A stretch of 64,000 bases of DNA from the NCBI RefSeq assembly GCF_900107415.1, contig NZ_FNPX01000015.1:29936-93935 (forward strand). The letters run 5' to 3'. The position numbers and the translations under genes are program-made. Positions 9,516 through 18,055 of the stretch are shown in pieces. The notes beneath the pieces were generated by a model. It did not search any database, was not told the DNA's origin, and saw nothing but the letters and a program-made list of their open reading frames with translations. Every line of letters starts with the position of its first letter. The first letter of the stretch is position 1. The DNA is from Jannaschia faecimaris (GTDB lineage: Bacteria > Pseudomonadota > Alphaproteobacteria > Rhodobacterales > Rhodobacteraceae).

Positions 9516-10412
9516 GTGAGCGGAAGTCTCAGGTTACGCCAGTTGGAGGCACTGAAAGCAGTGGCACAGCATGGCTCGATGACCCGCGCCGCCGGGGATC
9601 TTGGCGTTTCCCAGCCTGCCGTCAGCCGCCTGATCGCGGATCTGTCGACCGAACTTGGGTTCACCCTGCTCGACCGCCGGGATGGGCGCCTGGTTCCGAC
9701 GCAGGAAGCACGCTACATCCTGCCCGATATTCGGCGGGTCGTAGACCTGATGGCGCATATTTCGGAAACCAGCCGCGGCCTGAATGAACGCAAGGCGGGA
9801 CATCTGCGCGTGGCCTGCCTGCCCGGATTCGCGACAAGCCATCTGCCGGGTGTCGTGTCGAAATTCCTTCATGCCAGACCGGACGTGACCATCACCGTGG
9901 AACCGGACCGACCCGAGCGCATCCTCGAATGGATCATCGGGGAGCAATACGATTGCGGCATCACGGATTCCTTCGAGGGACACCCCGCCATCGAGAGCGA
10001 GACGATTGCGGTCCGCTCCGTCTGCGTGTTTCCAAAGGATCATAGATTCGCGGCATTGGATCGGGTGACCGCGCAGGATCTGCACGGCGAGCGGCTAATC
10101 CATGCACGGCGCGACTCTCCATTCTATCGTCGGCTGCTGGAAACCTTTACGCAGGCCGCTGCGGTGCCCCGCCCCGTGATCGAGGTGCGCCAGTTCACCG
10201 CCGCCTGCGAGTTTGTCGCCCTCGGCGAGGGCATTTCGGTCGTCAGTGAGTTGGACGCGCTGACCTACGCCGGGCGCGTCGCCTACCGCCCTTATGAACC
10301 CGCCGTACCGCATCGCCTGTCGCTGGTGCGACCGATCCACAAGACACCGTCGCTTATCACGCTGGAATTCATGGAAAGCCTGTTCGATAGCCTTCGCCCG
10401 CTTGCCGCCTGA
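9516..10412 (+). CDS. LysR family transcriptional regulator
   Basis: This LysR-type regulator of about 298 residues has an N-terminal winged helix-turn-helix (LRQLEALKAVAQHGSMTRAA, then GVSQPAVSRLIADL) and a C-terminal effector domain. GTG at 9516 was chosen because GGAGG at 9505-9509 is correctly spaced for it. ATG at 9510 or 9501 or TTG at 9495 would also be in frame. It is divergent from ugpB and convergent with slcD. It may therefore control the ugp genes, itself, or the sulfonate operon; the palindrome at 9442-9454 points to the shared ugp promoter. The ligand cannot be told from sequence. Confidence 0.9.
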   Translation: MSGSLRLRQLEALKAVAQHGSMTRAAGDLGVSQPAVSRLIADLSTELGFTLLDRRDGRLVPTQEARYILPDIRRVVDLMAHISETSRGLNERKAGHLRVACLPGFATSHLPGVVSKFLHARPDVTITVEPDRPERILEWIIGEQYDCGITDSFEGHPAIESETIAVRSVCVFPKDHRFAALDRVTAQDLHGERLIHARRDSPFYRRLLETFTQAAAVPRPVIEVRQFTAACEFVALGEGISVVSELDALTYAGRVAYRPYEPAVPHRLSLVRPIHKTPSLITLEFMESLFDSLRPLAA

Positions 10413-10433
10413 CGCGGCGGGGCTGTCCGCGCG

Positions 10434-11534
10434 TTAGTTTCGTTCGGCAGTGGTGATGGAGGTCTGGCCGATCTGCGCGAGGGTGATGCTCGTCTCGGTC
10501 TTCAACACGTTCCAGAGTTCGGATAACCCCTCTTCACCCCCTGCCGCGATGGCGAATTGCAGAATGCGCCCGAAGAATGTGAAATTCGCGCCTTGGTTGA
10601 ACGCCTTCACGACATCCTCCCCACTACGCAGGCCCGTGTCATAGAATAGGGGGTAGTCTTCTCCCAGTGCCGCCCTGATCTGGGCAAGCGCCGAGATCGG
10701 CGGCGGCGCACTGTCCAGTTGCCGTGATCCGTGGCTGGACACCTGGATCGCATCGACGCCCGCCGCCCGGAGCGCCACCGCGTCGTCGACGTCGAGAACG
10801 CCCTTCACAACCAGCTTGCCCGGCCACATCTCCCGCAGACGGGCGAGCGTTTCCCAATCGGCCTTGGCCCGGCTTTCCGTGCGGTCGAAGTCGTATCCGG
10901 GCATGTCGAAGTTCGCCATGGTCGGCTTGCCCTTGAACAGCGCTTCAAGCGACCAGCGCGGGTGAAGCGCGAAATCGATGAACTGACTGGGACCGATGCG
11001 GAACGGCATGGTGAACCCATGACGCAGTTCACGCGGGCGCCTCCCCACTTCGGGCACGTCAACGGTCAGGACGATGGTTTCATACCCGGCGGCCTTGGCA
11101 CGCTCGACCAACTTGAATGTGCCGACGCCGTCACCGCTGAAATAAAGCTGGAACCAGGCGTTTCCCTGAGCCGTCTCGATCAGCGGCTCCATAGCGGTCG
11201 AGGCGACGGTGGATACGCCGAGGGGCACATTCTCCCGCGCCGCCAGACGCGCCAGCATGAGATCGGCTCCGGGGGCAGACAGATTGCACATGCCCATCGG
11301 GCTGATCCCAAAGGGAACCTTGGCGGTCTGGCCGAAAAGCGGCACCGCCAGCGTTCTGTCACTGACGTCCCGAAGGATCCGGGGCGTCAGTTCAAGGTCG
11401 TCCAAGGCCGCACGATTGCGCGCGGCCCCGGTTTCCTGGCCCGCAGACCCGTCGATATAGTCGAACACCATCCACGGCAGGCGCCGCCGCGCCAGGCGTC
11501 GCGCGTCCGCTGCGGAATGAATGCCAACTGCCAC
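10434..11534 (-). CDS. slcD: FMN-dependent alpha-hydroxy acid dehydrogenase, probable 3-sulfolactate dehydrogenase
   Basis: This 366-residue TIM-barrel flavoprotein belongs to the lactate/glycolate oxidase family. Its N-terminal FDYIDGSAG carries the family Tyr, and FMN phosphate-binding segments are DTGLRSGEDVVKA and FFGRILQF. The catalytic His is kept, but the surrounding motif is SSHGSRQLD rather than NHGGRQLD. Next to comDE, this fits SlcD, the enzyme known from Roseovarius nubinhibens that oxidises sulfolactate to sulfopyruvate. It begins with GTG three bases after comE and is the last gene of the operon. Lactate, mandelate or another 2-hydroxy acid remains possible. Confidence 0.75.
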   Translation of the reverse strand: MAVGIHSAADARRLARRRLPWMVFDYIDGSAGQETGAARNRAALDDLELTPRILRDVSDRTLAVPLFGQTAKVPFGISPMGMCNLSAPGADLMLARLAARENVPLGVSTVASTAMEPLIETAQGNAWFQLYFSGDGVGTFKLVERAKAAGYETIVLTVDVPEVGRRPRELRHGFTMPFRIGPSQFIDFALHPRWSLEALFKGKPTMANFDMPGYDFDRTESRAKADWETLARLREMWPGKLVVKGVLDVDDAVALRAAGVDAIQVSSHGSRQLDSAPPPISALAQIRAALGEDYPLFYDTGLRSGEDVVKAFNQGANFTFFGRILQFAIAAGGEEGLSELWNVLKTETSITLAQIGQTSITTAERN

Positions 11535-11537
11535 CGA

Positions 11538-12092
11538 TCAGCTCGCCACAGCTTCCATGAACCGATGACGGATCACGACGGGGTCCATGGTGATGACCGG
11601 CAGCTTGATGTTGCCGCTGTCGCATTTCACGACGATCACGGTCATCTTCTTGCTGTCGATGGCCGCTTGCAGCACCTTGCCTGTGTCCACGTCCTTACAG
11701 ACGACGACATTCTCGCAACCGCAGGCCTCGGCCACCTTTTCCAGCTTGGTCTTCTTGCCGGCATAGGTGGGCTGATCGCCGGTGGAACCGTAGGAGCCGT
11801 TGTCGATGATCAGCAGGACAAAGTTGTCGGCCACGTTATTGGCGATCGTTGGCAGCGTGCCCAGGTTGGTCAGGACGGACCCGTCGCCGTCGATCGAGAT
11901 CACGGTCTTCGACTGCGCCAGCGCAAGGCCGAGGCCGATAGACGATGATAGGCCCATCGTGCCCAGCATGTAGAAGTTGGTCGGCTGATCATCGATCATG
12001 TGCAGCTCTTGGCTGGGCAGACCGATATTGCAGACGACAAGTTGATCCCTCAGGATCGGGGCGATTTCTCTCAGGATTTCAGAACGGATCAT
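11538..12092 (-). CDS. comE: Sulfopyruvate decarboxylase, beta (ThDP-binding) subunit
   Basis: ComE (184 residues) carries the diphosphate-binding half of a split thiamine diphosphate decarboxylase: GDGSVLTNLGTLPTIANN at about residues 73-90, followed by IDNGSYGSTGDQPT. With ComD it would convert 3-sulfopyruvate to sulfoacetaldehyde and CO2. ComDE was first known from coenzyme M synthesis and later shown to work in sulfonate breakdown in Roseovarius. The ATG overlaps the comD stop (ATGA). Phosphonopyruvate decarboxylase is a close relative, but the sulfonate genes around it and the split form favour sulfopyruvate. Confidence 0.88.
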   Translation of the reverse strand: MIRSEILREIAPILRDQLVVCNIGLPSQELHMIDDQPTNFYMLGTMGLSSSIGLGLALAQSKTVISIDGDGSVLTNLGTLPTIANNVADNFVLLIIDNGSYGSTGDQPTYAGKKTKLEKVAEACGCENVVVCKDVDTGKVLQAAIDSKKMTVIVVKCDSGNIKLPVITMDPVVIRHRFMEAVAS

Positions 12093-12595
12093 TGGTCGCC
12101 GTAGCCTCCCCAGAAGTTGGCGTCGGTCAGGATTGCGACCGGCTTTTTGGACATGAAGGTGTATTTCAGGATGTTGTCGAACTCTTCGACATCCTTCTGC
12201 CAATGGAAATGGTAAGTCGGGATGTTGAGTTGTGCGAGCAGTGCCTTGGTATGCACTGCCATTTCAACCTGGCAGGAGACCGGCTCGCGCAATTCACCGC
12301 GATACGAAATCAGCATCGGCAGGGGCATGCGGTAGAACTGGGTCAGCGTCGCCAGCGTGTTGATCGTCACGCCGATGGCCGTGTTCTGCATGATGATCAT
12401 CGGGCGTTTGCCGCCCATCCACGCGCCCGCGCACAGGCCCATGCCCTCGTCTTCCTTGTTGGCGGGGATGTGAAAAATTTCCGGCCGCGCTTCGACTTCT
12501 TCGATCACGCCGGCCAGTTGTTTACAGGGAACGGTGGTTACGAATGACACGTCATTCGCCACCAGATCGTCCACGATTCTCTTGTCAATGCTCAA
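12089..12595 (-). CDS. comD: Sulfopyruvate decarboxylase, alpha subunit
   Basis: ComD (168 residues) is the pyrimidine-binding half of the split ThDP enzyme. The conserved Glu that activates the cofactor is probably in ANKEDEGMGLCAGAWMGG, and MQNTAIGVTINTLATL follows. The start is TTG at 12595 (MSIDKRIVDDL) with AAGGAGCG upstream; no ATG fits. It is coupled to comE by an ATGA overlap and lies 36 bases after the universal stress protein gene. Confidence 0.88.
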   Translation of the reverse strand: MSIDKRIVDDLVANDVSFVTTVPCKQLAGVIEEVEARPEIFHIPANKEDEGMGLCAGAWMGGKRPMIIMQNTAIGVTINTLATLTQFYRMPLPMLISYRGELREPVSCQVEMAVHTKALLAQLNIPTYHFHWQKDVEEFDNILKYTFMSKKPVAILTDANFWGGYGDQ

Positions 12596-12631
12596 GGTTC
12601 GCTCCTTCGCGAAGGGTTGGATGGATAGGGG

Positions 12632-13045
12632 TCAGGTCGGGTTTCGGACAACATGGACCGCACAGTTTGCATGCCGCACCACGCGCGCAGCGGTTGAACC
12701 GAGAAGGAAATCGACCAGCCCCGGTTTGTGGGAGCCGATCACGATGCAGTCGATCTTCTGCTGTTTGGCCACGTCGACGATGGTGCGCCCGCTGTGGCCC
12801 TTGACGATCATGCCGGTCACGCCCGGCATGTCCTTGACGCGTTCGGCCAGCTTGGCCTCGGCGCGGTCGAACGCTTCCTGTACGACACCCTCGTCCAGAT
12901 ATGCGCTGACCGAGCCTTGTGGTGCTTCGTGAACGTGCAGCGCGGTAATCTTGCCCCCGTCGGACACAAGCGCCTGCGCCACGTCCAGCGTGGCACTGGC
13001 AATCCCGTGGTCAAGGGCCATGGGAACTAGAATATTGTTATACAT
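12632..13045 (-). CDS. Universal stress protein (UspA family)
   Basis: This 137-residue protein has the UspA fold: the N-terminal strand MYNNILVPMAL and the C-terminal nucleotide loop GSHKPGLVDFLLGSTAARVV, a form of the G-2x-G-9x-G(S/T) motif. It probably binds ATP. The ATG at 13045 has GGAG upstream and overlaps the end of the zinc dehydrogenase gene by eight bases, so it is translated from the same message as the sulfonate enzymes. Its job there is unknown; no enzymatic step of DHPS breakdown calls for it. Confidence 0.88.
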   Translation of the reverse strand: MYNNILVPMALDHGIASATLDVAQALVSDGGKITALHVHEAPQGSVSAYLDEGVVQEAFDRAEAKLAERVKDMPGVTGMIVKGHSGRTIVDVAKQQKIDCIVIGSHKPGLVDFLLGSTAARVVRHANCAVHVVRNPT

Positions 13046-14027
13046 CAGAGGGCTCCAATATAATCTTGGGGGCCGCGACCGTGCCCGCGCGAATGTCAGA
13101 GAAGGCCTGCTGACCATTCGCAAGTGGCCGTTGTTCCGTCCAGTCGAGCGATCCAAGACGTCCGTCGAAGATCGCCGCTGCGGTGTCGCGGAAATCCTGC
13201 GCCGTATAGGTATAGGTTCCGACAAACGTAATTTCCTGAAGGGTCATCCGGCGGATATCGAGCCCGCCCGTCCCCTCGCCCAAACCGATATGCATGATGA
13301 CGCCGCCGGGCCGGGCAATCGCGGTCGCATCCGCCCGCGTCGCTGCATACCCAACGCCGTCAATGATCAGGTCGGCCTGTGTGACCGTGCCGGGAGCCAC
13401 GGTGTCGAAGCCGTCGATCCGGTCCAACGTTGCACGGCGCGTCGCGTTCGGTTCCGCCACGGTGATCTTCGTGGCACCAAAGGCTCGCAGGGCCAGAGCT
13501 GCGCCAACTCCGATCGCACCGCCACCTATGACGTGGCACTCGGCATCGGCCAGCGGGTATGACAGGGCCGCAGTGCCAAGACGCACGGCGTGCCAGCCGC
13601 AGGCCAACGGCTCGGACAGCGCGGCCTTACGCAGGGGCACGTCGGCGGGTACGACGACCAGATTTTCGTCGCGCATCACGACCCGCTCGGCAAAGGCCCC
13701 TTCGCGCGGCGGCATGGAAATGATCATCCGTTCGGGGCAGAGGTTGTCCCGGCCCGCCATGCAGGCGCGGCACGTTCCGCAGGTTACCAGCGGATTGATC
13801 GTGACCCGTGCCCCGTCGCGCGGCCCGCCGATGATCGTGCCTGCCGCCTCGTGCCCCAGGATCAGCGGCGCGGGCCGGCGCTCGTCATGCCCCAGGAAGG
13901 CATGCATGTCCGATCCGCATATGCCCGAAGCCTGAACTTGGATAAGGCTTTGGCCCGGCCCCGGTTCCGGCTCCGGCATATCGCGGTAGACGAGCGTTTC
14001 GACAGCTTCGTAAACAAGTGCTTTCAT
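13038..14027 (-). CDS. Zinc-dependent alcohol dehydrogenase, HpsO/HpsP-like (DHPS 2-dehydrogenase candidate)
   Basis: This 329-residue medium-chain dehydrogenase has catalytic-zinc residues in CGSDMH and GHEAAG, a structural-zinc cysteine cluster CGTCRACMAGRDNLC, and the Rossmann motif GGGAIGVGAAL. It lies between an SDR gene and hpsN-side genes, the arrangement of hpsNOP in Cupriavidus and roseobacters. There the HpsO/HpsP pair is thought to interconvert DHPS enantiomers through a 2-keto intermediate. The ATG overlaps the SDR stop (ATGA). I cannot say which of the two names belongs to it, and sugar-alcohol dehydrogenases look alike. Confidence 0.8.
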   Translation of the reverse strand: MKALVYEAVETLVYRDMPEPEPGPGQSLIQVQASGICGSDMHAFLGHDERRPAPLILGHEAAGTIIGGPRDGARVTINPLVTCGTCRACMAGRDNLCPERMIISMPPREGAFAERVVMRDENLVVVPADVPLRKAALSEPLACGWHAVRLGTAALSYPLADAECHVIGGGAIGVGAALALRAFGATKITVAEPNATRRATLDRIDGFDTVAPGTVTQADLIIDGVGYAATRADATAIARPGGVIMHIGLGEGTGGLDIRRMTLQEITFVGTYTYTAQDFRDTAAAIFDGRLGSLDWTEQRPLANGQQAFSDIRAGTVAAPKIILEPSDV

Positions 14028-14785
14028 TTTGCGGTATACCCCCCGTCGACCATGAGGACCTGTCCCGTCACGTAGGCCGAAGCGTCCGAACAAAGGAAAA
14101 GCAACGGCCCGTCGATGTCCTCCAGTGCGCCGTTGCGTCCGATGCAGGTTTGTGCGGCATTGCGTGCGGCCCGCTCGGGGTCGGAAAAGACCGGGCCGGT
14201 CAGCTCCGTCGGAAAGAACCCCGGACCGATTGCATTTGCCGTGATCCCGTCCGTTGACCATGCCTCGGCCATGGCGCGGGTCAGTTGGCCGACGCCCGCC
14301 TTTGACGCGCCGTAAGCTATCCCGCCGGGAAAGGCGCGTGTCGTCTGCAGGGACGCGAAGTTAACGATCCGGCCCCAGCCGCGCGCTTTCATTGCCGGAA
14401 CCAATGCCTGGCTCAGGAAGAATGGCGCGGCGAGATTGAGATTCATCGTGACGTCCCAACCGTCGGCGGTAACGTCGTCCGCGGCCTCTCGCGTGTTGAT
14501 CCCGGCGGCATGGACCAAGATGTCGGGTGCCCCGAAGGGCTGCGAGACATCAGTCGCAATCTTCGCAATCGCATCGCGGTGCGACAGATCCGCCGCGACG
14601 GTCGCCGCACGCTCGCCGGTCTTGGCCGCCCAATCGGACAGTGCGTCGGCCCGACGGGCAACGCCCACGACCCGCGCGCCCGCCGCCGCCAGGGCGACGG
14701 CGGCGCGCTGCCCCAGACCGGAGCTTGCCCCCGTCACACAGGCGACGCGACCGGTCAGGTCGAACAGGGCGCGTGGGTCACTCAT
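14024..14785 (-). CDS. Short-chain dehydrogenase, HpsO/HpsP-like
   Basis: This 253-residue classical SDR has TGASSGLGQ near residue 20 for NAD(P), an NFASLQ segment with the catalytic Ser, and YGASK with Tyr and Lys. Its C-terminus, GQVLMVDGGYTAK, is typical of the family. It overlaps the end of hpsN by eight bases. Together with the zinc dehydrogenase it would oxidise and reduce C2 of DHPS so that both enantiomers can reach HpsN. Gluconate or sugar SDRs are similar in sequence, so the role rests on the neighbours. Confidence 0.8.
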   Translation of the reverse strand: MSDPRALFDLTGRVACVTGASSGLGQRAAVALAAAGARVVGVARRADALSDWAAKTGERAATVAADLSHRDAIAKIATDVSQPFGAPDILVHAAGINTREAADDVTADGWDVTMNLNLAAPFFLSQALVPAMKARGWGRIVNFASLQTTRAFPGGIAYGASKAGVGQLTRAMAEAWSTDGITANAIGPGFFPTELTGPVFSDPERAARNAAQTCIGRNGALEDIDGPLLFLCSDASAYVTGQVLMVDGGYTAK

Positions 14786-16085
14786 GCGACGTTAGGTCGA
14801 AGTTCTCGCCAGGGAAGTACTTGGCAAGGCGCACATCGGCGGCGCGGGCATGACCCTCCATGCCCTCCAGGCGGGAAATCCGCGCGGTCGCTTCCGCAAC
14901 GCGCTTGGAGCCTTCGCGGGTGGCCTGCTGCCAGGTGACGATCTTCATGTACTTGTGCACCGAAAGCCCGCCGGTATAGGACGCGGCCCCCGATGTCGGC
15001 AGCACGTGGTTGGTGCCCGACGCCTTGTCTCCATAGGACACCGTCGTCTCCTCTCCGAGGAACAGCGAGCCATAGCAGGACAGGCGGTCGAGCCACCACG
15101 GCAGATCCTCCGCTTGAACGGTCAGGTGCTCAGGCGCATAATCGTCGGAGCAGGCGGCCATTTCCTCGCGGTCGGCACACAAGATCACCTCGGCATAGTC
15201 GCGCCAGGCGGCGGCGGCGTTGTCGCGGTTCACCTCGGGCAGGTCCGCAATGAGGTCCGGCACGCGCTTCATCACGTCCTCGGCGAGGTCGCGATCGTCG
15301 GTGACCAGCCACACGGGCGAATTGTAGCCATGCTCTGCCTGGCTCACCAAATCGGTCGCAACGATGTGCGGGTCGGCCGTCTTGTCGGCCAGGATCAGGC
15401 TGTCGGTCGGACCGGCGATCATGTCGATGCCGACACGCCCGAAAAGGATGCGCTTGGCCTCGGCCACGAACTGGTTACCGGGGCCGACCAGGATGTTGGC
15501 CTTGGGCAAGCCAAACAGGCCGAATGTCATCGCCGCGACGCCCTGCACACCGCCAAGGGCCATGATCGTGTCGGCACCGCAGATGTGGGCTGCATAGACG
15601 ATTGCCGGGGCGACGCCCACGCCGGGACGCGGCGGGGATGTCGCCGCGATATGCGTGCACCCGGCAACCTTGGCCGTTGTTACGGTCATGATCGCGCTGG
15701 CGATGTGGCTGTAGCGCCCGCCGGGGATGTAGCAGCCCGCCGCGTCCACCGGGATGGCCTTCTGCCCCGCCCGCAGGCCAGGAACGATCTCGTACTCGAA
15801 ATCGCTGACAGTGGCCTTTTGCGCTTCGGCAAAGCGGCGCACGTTGTCGTGGGCGAACTGAATATCTTCCTTCAGCTTTTGTGGAACAAGGTCGCAGGCC
15901 GTGGCAATCTCTTCCTCCGTGAGGATGATGTTGCCATCGTACTTGTCGAACTTGGCCGCATATTCGCGGGCCTTGTCGTCGCCGCCCGCCTCGATGTCGG
16001 ACAGGATGCCCTGCACCAACTCGTGGACGTCCGATGCGCCCGATTGCGCCGTCAGTGTCGCTTTCTTTAGATAGTCTCGTGCCAT
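14778..16085 (-). CDS. hpsN: Sulfopropanediol 3-dehydrogenase (histidinol dehydrogenase-like)
   Basis: This 435-residue protein belongs to the HisD family but sits among sulfonate genes, not histidine genes. HpsN oxidises DHPS twice with NAD to sulfolactate. Zinc ligands of the family are present: Gln and His in SQAEHG, Asp in YGDKASGTNHVLP, and His in EGMEGH near the C-terminus. The catalytic Glu-His pair is in YAPEHL. The substrate-facing segment GGLSVHKYMK differs from the HisD form, as expected for a new substrate. It follows the TRAP permease gene by 12 bases. A second, true hisD should exist elsewhere in the genome. Confidence 0.88.
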   Translation of the reverse strand: MARDYLKKATLTAQSGASDVHELVQGILSDIEAGGDDKAREYAAKFDKYDGNIILTEEEIATACDLVPQKLKEDIQFAHDNVRRFAEAQKATVSDFEYEIVPGLRAGQKAIPVDAAGCYIPGGRYSHIASAIMTVTTAKVAGCTHIAATSPPRPGVGVAPAIVYAAHICGADTIMALGGVQGVAAMTFGLFGLPKANILVGPGNQFVAEAKRILFGRVGIDMIAGPTDSLILADKTADPHIVATDLVSQAEHGYNSPVWLVTDDRDLAEDVMKRVPDLIADLPEVNRDNAAAAWRDYAEVILCADREEMAACSDDYAPEHLTVQAEDLPWWLDRLSCYGSLFLGEETTVSYGDKASGTNHVLPTSGAASYTGGLSVHKYMKIVTWQQATREGSKRVAEATARISRLEGMEGHARAADVRLAKYFPGENFDLTSHE

Positions 16086-16097
16086 GATTTGACCGCC

Positions 16098-17426
16098 CTA
16101 TTTATAGATATCAGGAAGCATCGTCGTGGAGATCGCCGGGATATAGGCAATCATCAGTACCACGATCAGCATGAAGAAGACGAAAGGAACCGCGCGCCAA
16201 GCGATCCGGAGGATAGACTCGCCCGTGATGCCCGACACCACGAACAGGTTGAGGCCCAGCGGCGGCGTGATGAAGCCTACGCCCAGGGCCGTGATCATCA
16301 TGATGCAGAACTGGATTTCGTTCATCCCGATGCTGTCGGCCAGCGGCTTGAGGATCGGGGCGAGGATCACGATGTTGGGCGTGGTCTCCATGACGCAACC
16401 CGCCGCGATCAGGATCCCGATCATCATCAGGATCAGTAGCGTCGGATTGTCGGTCAACGCTGTGATTGAATAGACGAAGCCCTGCGGTACGCCCATGATC
16501 GCCAACGCCTGCGCCAGCGGCAGCGAAAACGCAATGATCGGCAGGATGATCCCGTTCACCTTGGCCGAGGAGATGAGCATCGAGGGGAAGTCAGCCAGCT
16601 TCAGCGTGCCGAGGATGAACCCGATGATGATCGTCACGACAACGGCAGTCGCACCCGCCTCGGTCGGCGTCAGGCGGCCCGAAAAGATGCCGTAGAAGAT
16701 GATGCCGGGCACGATGAACGCGTACCAGCCCGAGGCCAGCGCGCTACCGAGGTTGGAGAAGTATTCCCCCATCGACAGATTGCCGCCGCCTTCGTAGCCG
16801 TAGATCCGGTTCACCACGATGTTGGTTACCAGAATGGACGTCAGGATCAGGATGCCGGGGATCAAGGCCGCCAGGAACAGCGTAGACGCGGATATGCCAA
16901 GCACGAGACCGATGATGATATACGCGATGGATGGCGGGATCAGGATACCGGTACAGGCACCCGCCGCGACAAGCGCGCAGGCATAAGGCCGCGGGTAGCC
17001 GCTCTCGACCAGCCGGTCGATTGTCATGCGGCCCACCGCGGCGGCACCCGCCGCGTCGGAGCCGGAAATCGCCGCGAACATGCCGCAGACCAGAACCGTG
17101 GCCGAGCCGAAGCCGCCCTTGGCGAACTGGGTCAGCGCCTCGGCCACGTCAAGAAACTTGCGCGACAGCCCGGTGCGCACCAGCACGTCACCCGTCAGGA
17201 TGAACAGCGGCACGGCCGTCAGCGCGAAGGCGTCGATGCCGTGGAACAGGCTCTCGCCCACCAACGCCAGCGGCAGGTCGCCCGACATTAACAGCATGGT
17301 AATCGCGGCGACCCCGATCGAGGCCCAGACCGGCACGGCCAGCGCGCAGAGCGCCACGAAGATGAGCACCGGCAGGTAAAAATCCCAGCCCAACTCGACC
17401 GCTTGATTAAGGGTATTCCAAAGCAT
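16098..17426 (-). CDS. TRAP transporter, large permease (DctM type)
   Basis: This 442-residue inner-membrane protein has about 12-13 hydrophobic segments and belongs to the DctM family (GGFGSATVLVCGMFAAISGSDAA and IPPSIAYIIIGL are family-like). It carries the sodium-coupled transport pathway. The ATG has AAGGGGA upstream on the minus strand. It is 11 bases after the small permease gene. The substrate, inferred from hpsN and comDE, is DHPS, possibly also sulfolactate. Confidence 0.92.
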   Translation of the reverse strand: MLWNTLNQAVELGWDFYLPVLIFVALCALAVPVWASIGVAAITMLLMSGDLPLALVGESLFHGIDAFALTAVPLFILTGDVLVRTGLSRKFLDVAEALTQFAKGGFGSATVLVCGMFAAISGSDAAGAAAVGRMTIDRLVESGYPRPYACALVAAGACTGILIPPSIAYIIIGLVLGISASTLFLAALIPGILILTSILVTNIVVNRIYGYEGGGNLSMGEYFSNLGSALASGWYAFIVPGIIFYGIFSGRLTPTEAGATAVVVTIIIGFILGTLKLADFPSMLISSAKVNGIILPIIAFSLPLAQALAIMGVPQGFVYSITALTDNPTLLILMMIGILIAAGCVMETTPNIVILAPILKPLADSIGMNEIQFCIMMITALGVGFITPPLGLNLFVVSGITGESILRIAWRAVPFVFFMLIVVLMIAYIPAISTTMLPDIYK

Positions 17427-17437
17427 CTTCTATCCCC

Positions 17438-17950
17438 TTAATCGAACAGCTTATCGCCTTCGTAGACGGGTGTACCGTCTCGAAGGCTGCGAAAATCACG
17501 AACAAGAGATTGCGTCAGACGCAGCAGCATCAGCGCAAACCCGATCGGCACCGCCAGCAGGAACCACACCAGCGAGATGCGCAGGCCATGGCTGACCGAA
17601 CCGAATTTCCACGAGACGGCGACGGTCTCGAACGACCAGTAGAGTGCGATGATGGCGACGCCGACCATCACAAGGTCACCGAAGATATAGAGCAGCGCCT
17701 TCAGGCGCGGGCTGAGGTAATGCATGATCACGTCGATGCGGATATGCGCACGATCCTTGATCGCGGCCGCGGCACCGATCCAGGCGAGGTAGATGAATGA
17801 ATAACGCACAACCTCTTCGCCCCAGATCGACGAATAGGAGAAAATTTCCCGACGCAGCACTTCGACTGCCATCGTCATCACAAGCATCACGTAAAACACC
17901 AGAAGCGCCCATCGCTCCGCGTCACGGTTAAGCCGTTGCAGTATCTTCAT
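17438..17950 (-). CDS. TRAP transporter, small permease (DctQ type)
   Basis: This 170-residue protein has four hydrophobic segments (about residues 15-35, 50-70, 88-110, 130-150), the usual DctQ layout. The DctQ-like motif WGEEVVRYSFIYLAWIGAA is present. It partners the large permease in the membrane. ATG 17950 (MKILQRLNRD) was chosen; nine further upstream residues are in frame. A strong stem-loop separates it from the binding-protein gene. Confidence 0.9.
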   Translation of the reverse strand: MKILQRLNRDAERWALLVFYVMLVMTMAVEVLRREIFSYSSIWGEEVVRYSFIYLAWIGAAAAIKDRAHIRIDVIMHYLSPRLKALLYIFGDLVMVGVAIIALYWSFETVAVSWKFGSVSHGLRISLVWFLLAVPIGFALMLLRLTQSLVRDFRSLRDGTPVYEGDKLFD

Positions 17951-18022
17951 CACGGACCCCTCGTGTAGCCCCGCCACCGGTCGGGCACGGCCAGGATTTG
18001 CGGGAAGTTCGAAAACAGATTA

Positions 18023-18050
18023 GCGGGCGGGTGCAATCGCACCCGCCCGC
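18023..18050 (-). terminator. Strong intercistronic stem-loop after the TRAP binding-protein gene
   Basis: A perfect 12-bp stem (GCGGGCGGGTGC with GCACCCGCCCGC) closes a four-base loop, five bases after the P-subunit stop. On the minus strand it is followed by TAATCTGTTTTCG, only partly T-rich. It probably acts as a partial terminator or 3' end block, giving more binding protein than permease. Confidence 0.7.
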
Positions 18051-18055
18051 GAGTC

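Noticed and set aside
14850..16070. 406-residue plus-strand frame opposite hpsN
   Set aside because: The minus-strand HisD-family protein explains this DNA fully; the plus-strand product has no motif or ribosome-binding site.
14778..16085. Reading this gene as histidinol dehydrogenase hisD
   Set aside because: No histidine genes are near, the substrate-side segment differs from HisD, and every neighbour belongs to sulfonate use; HpsN is the better call.
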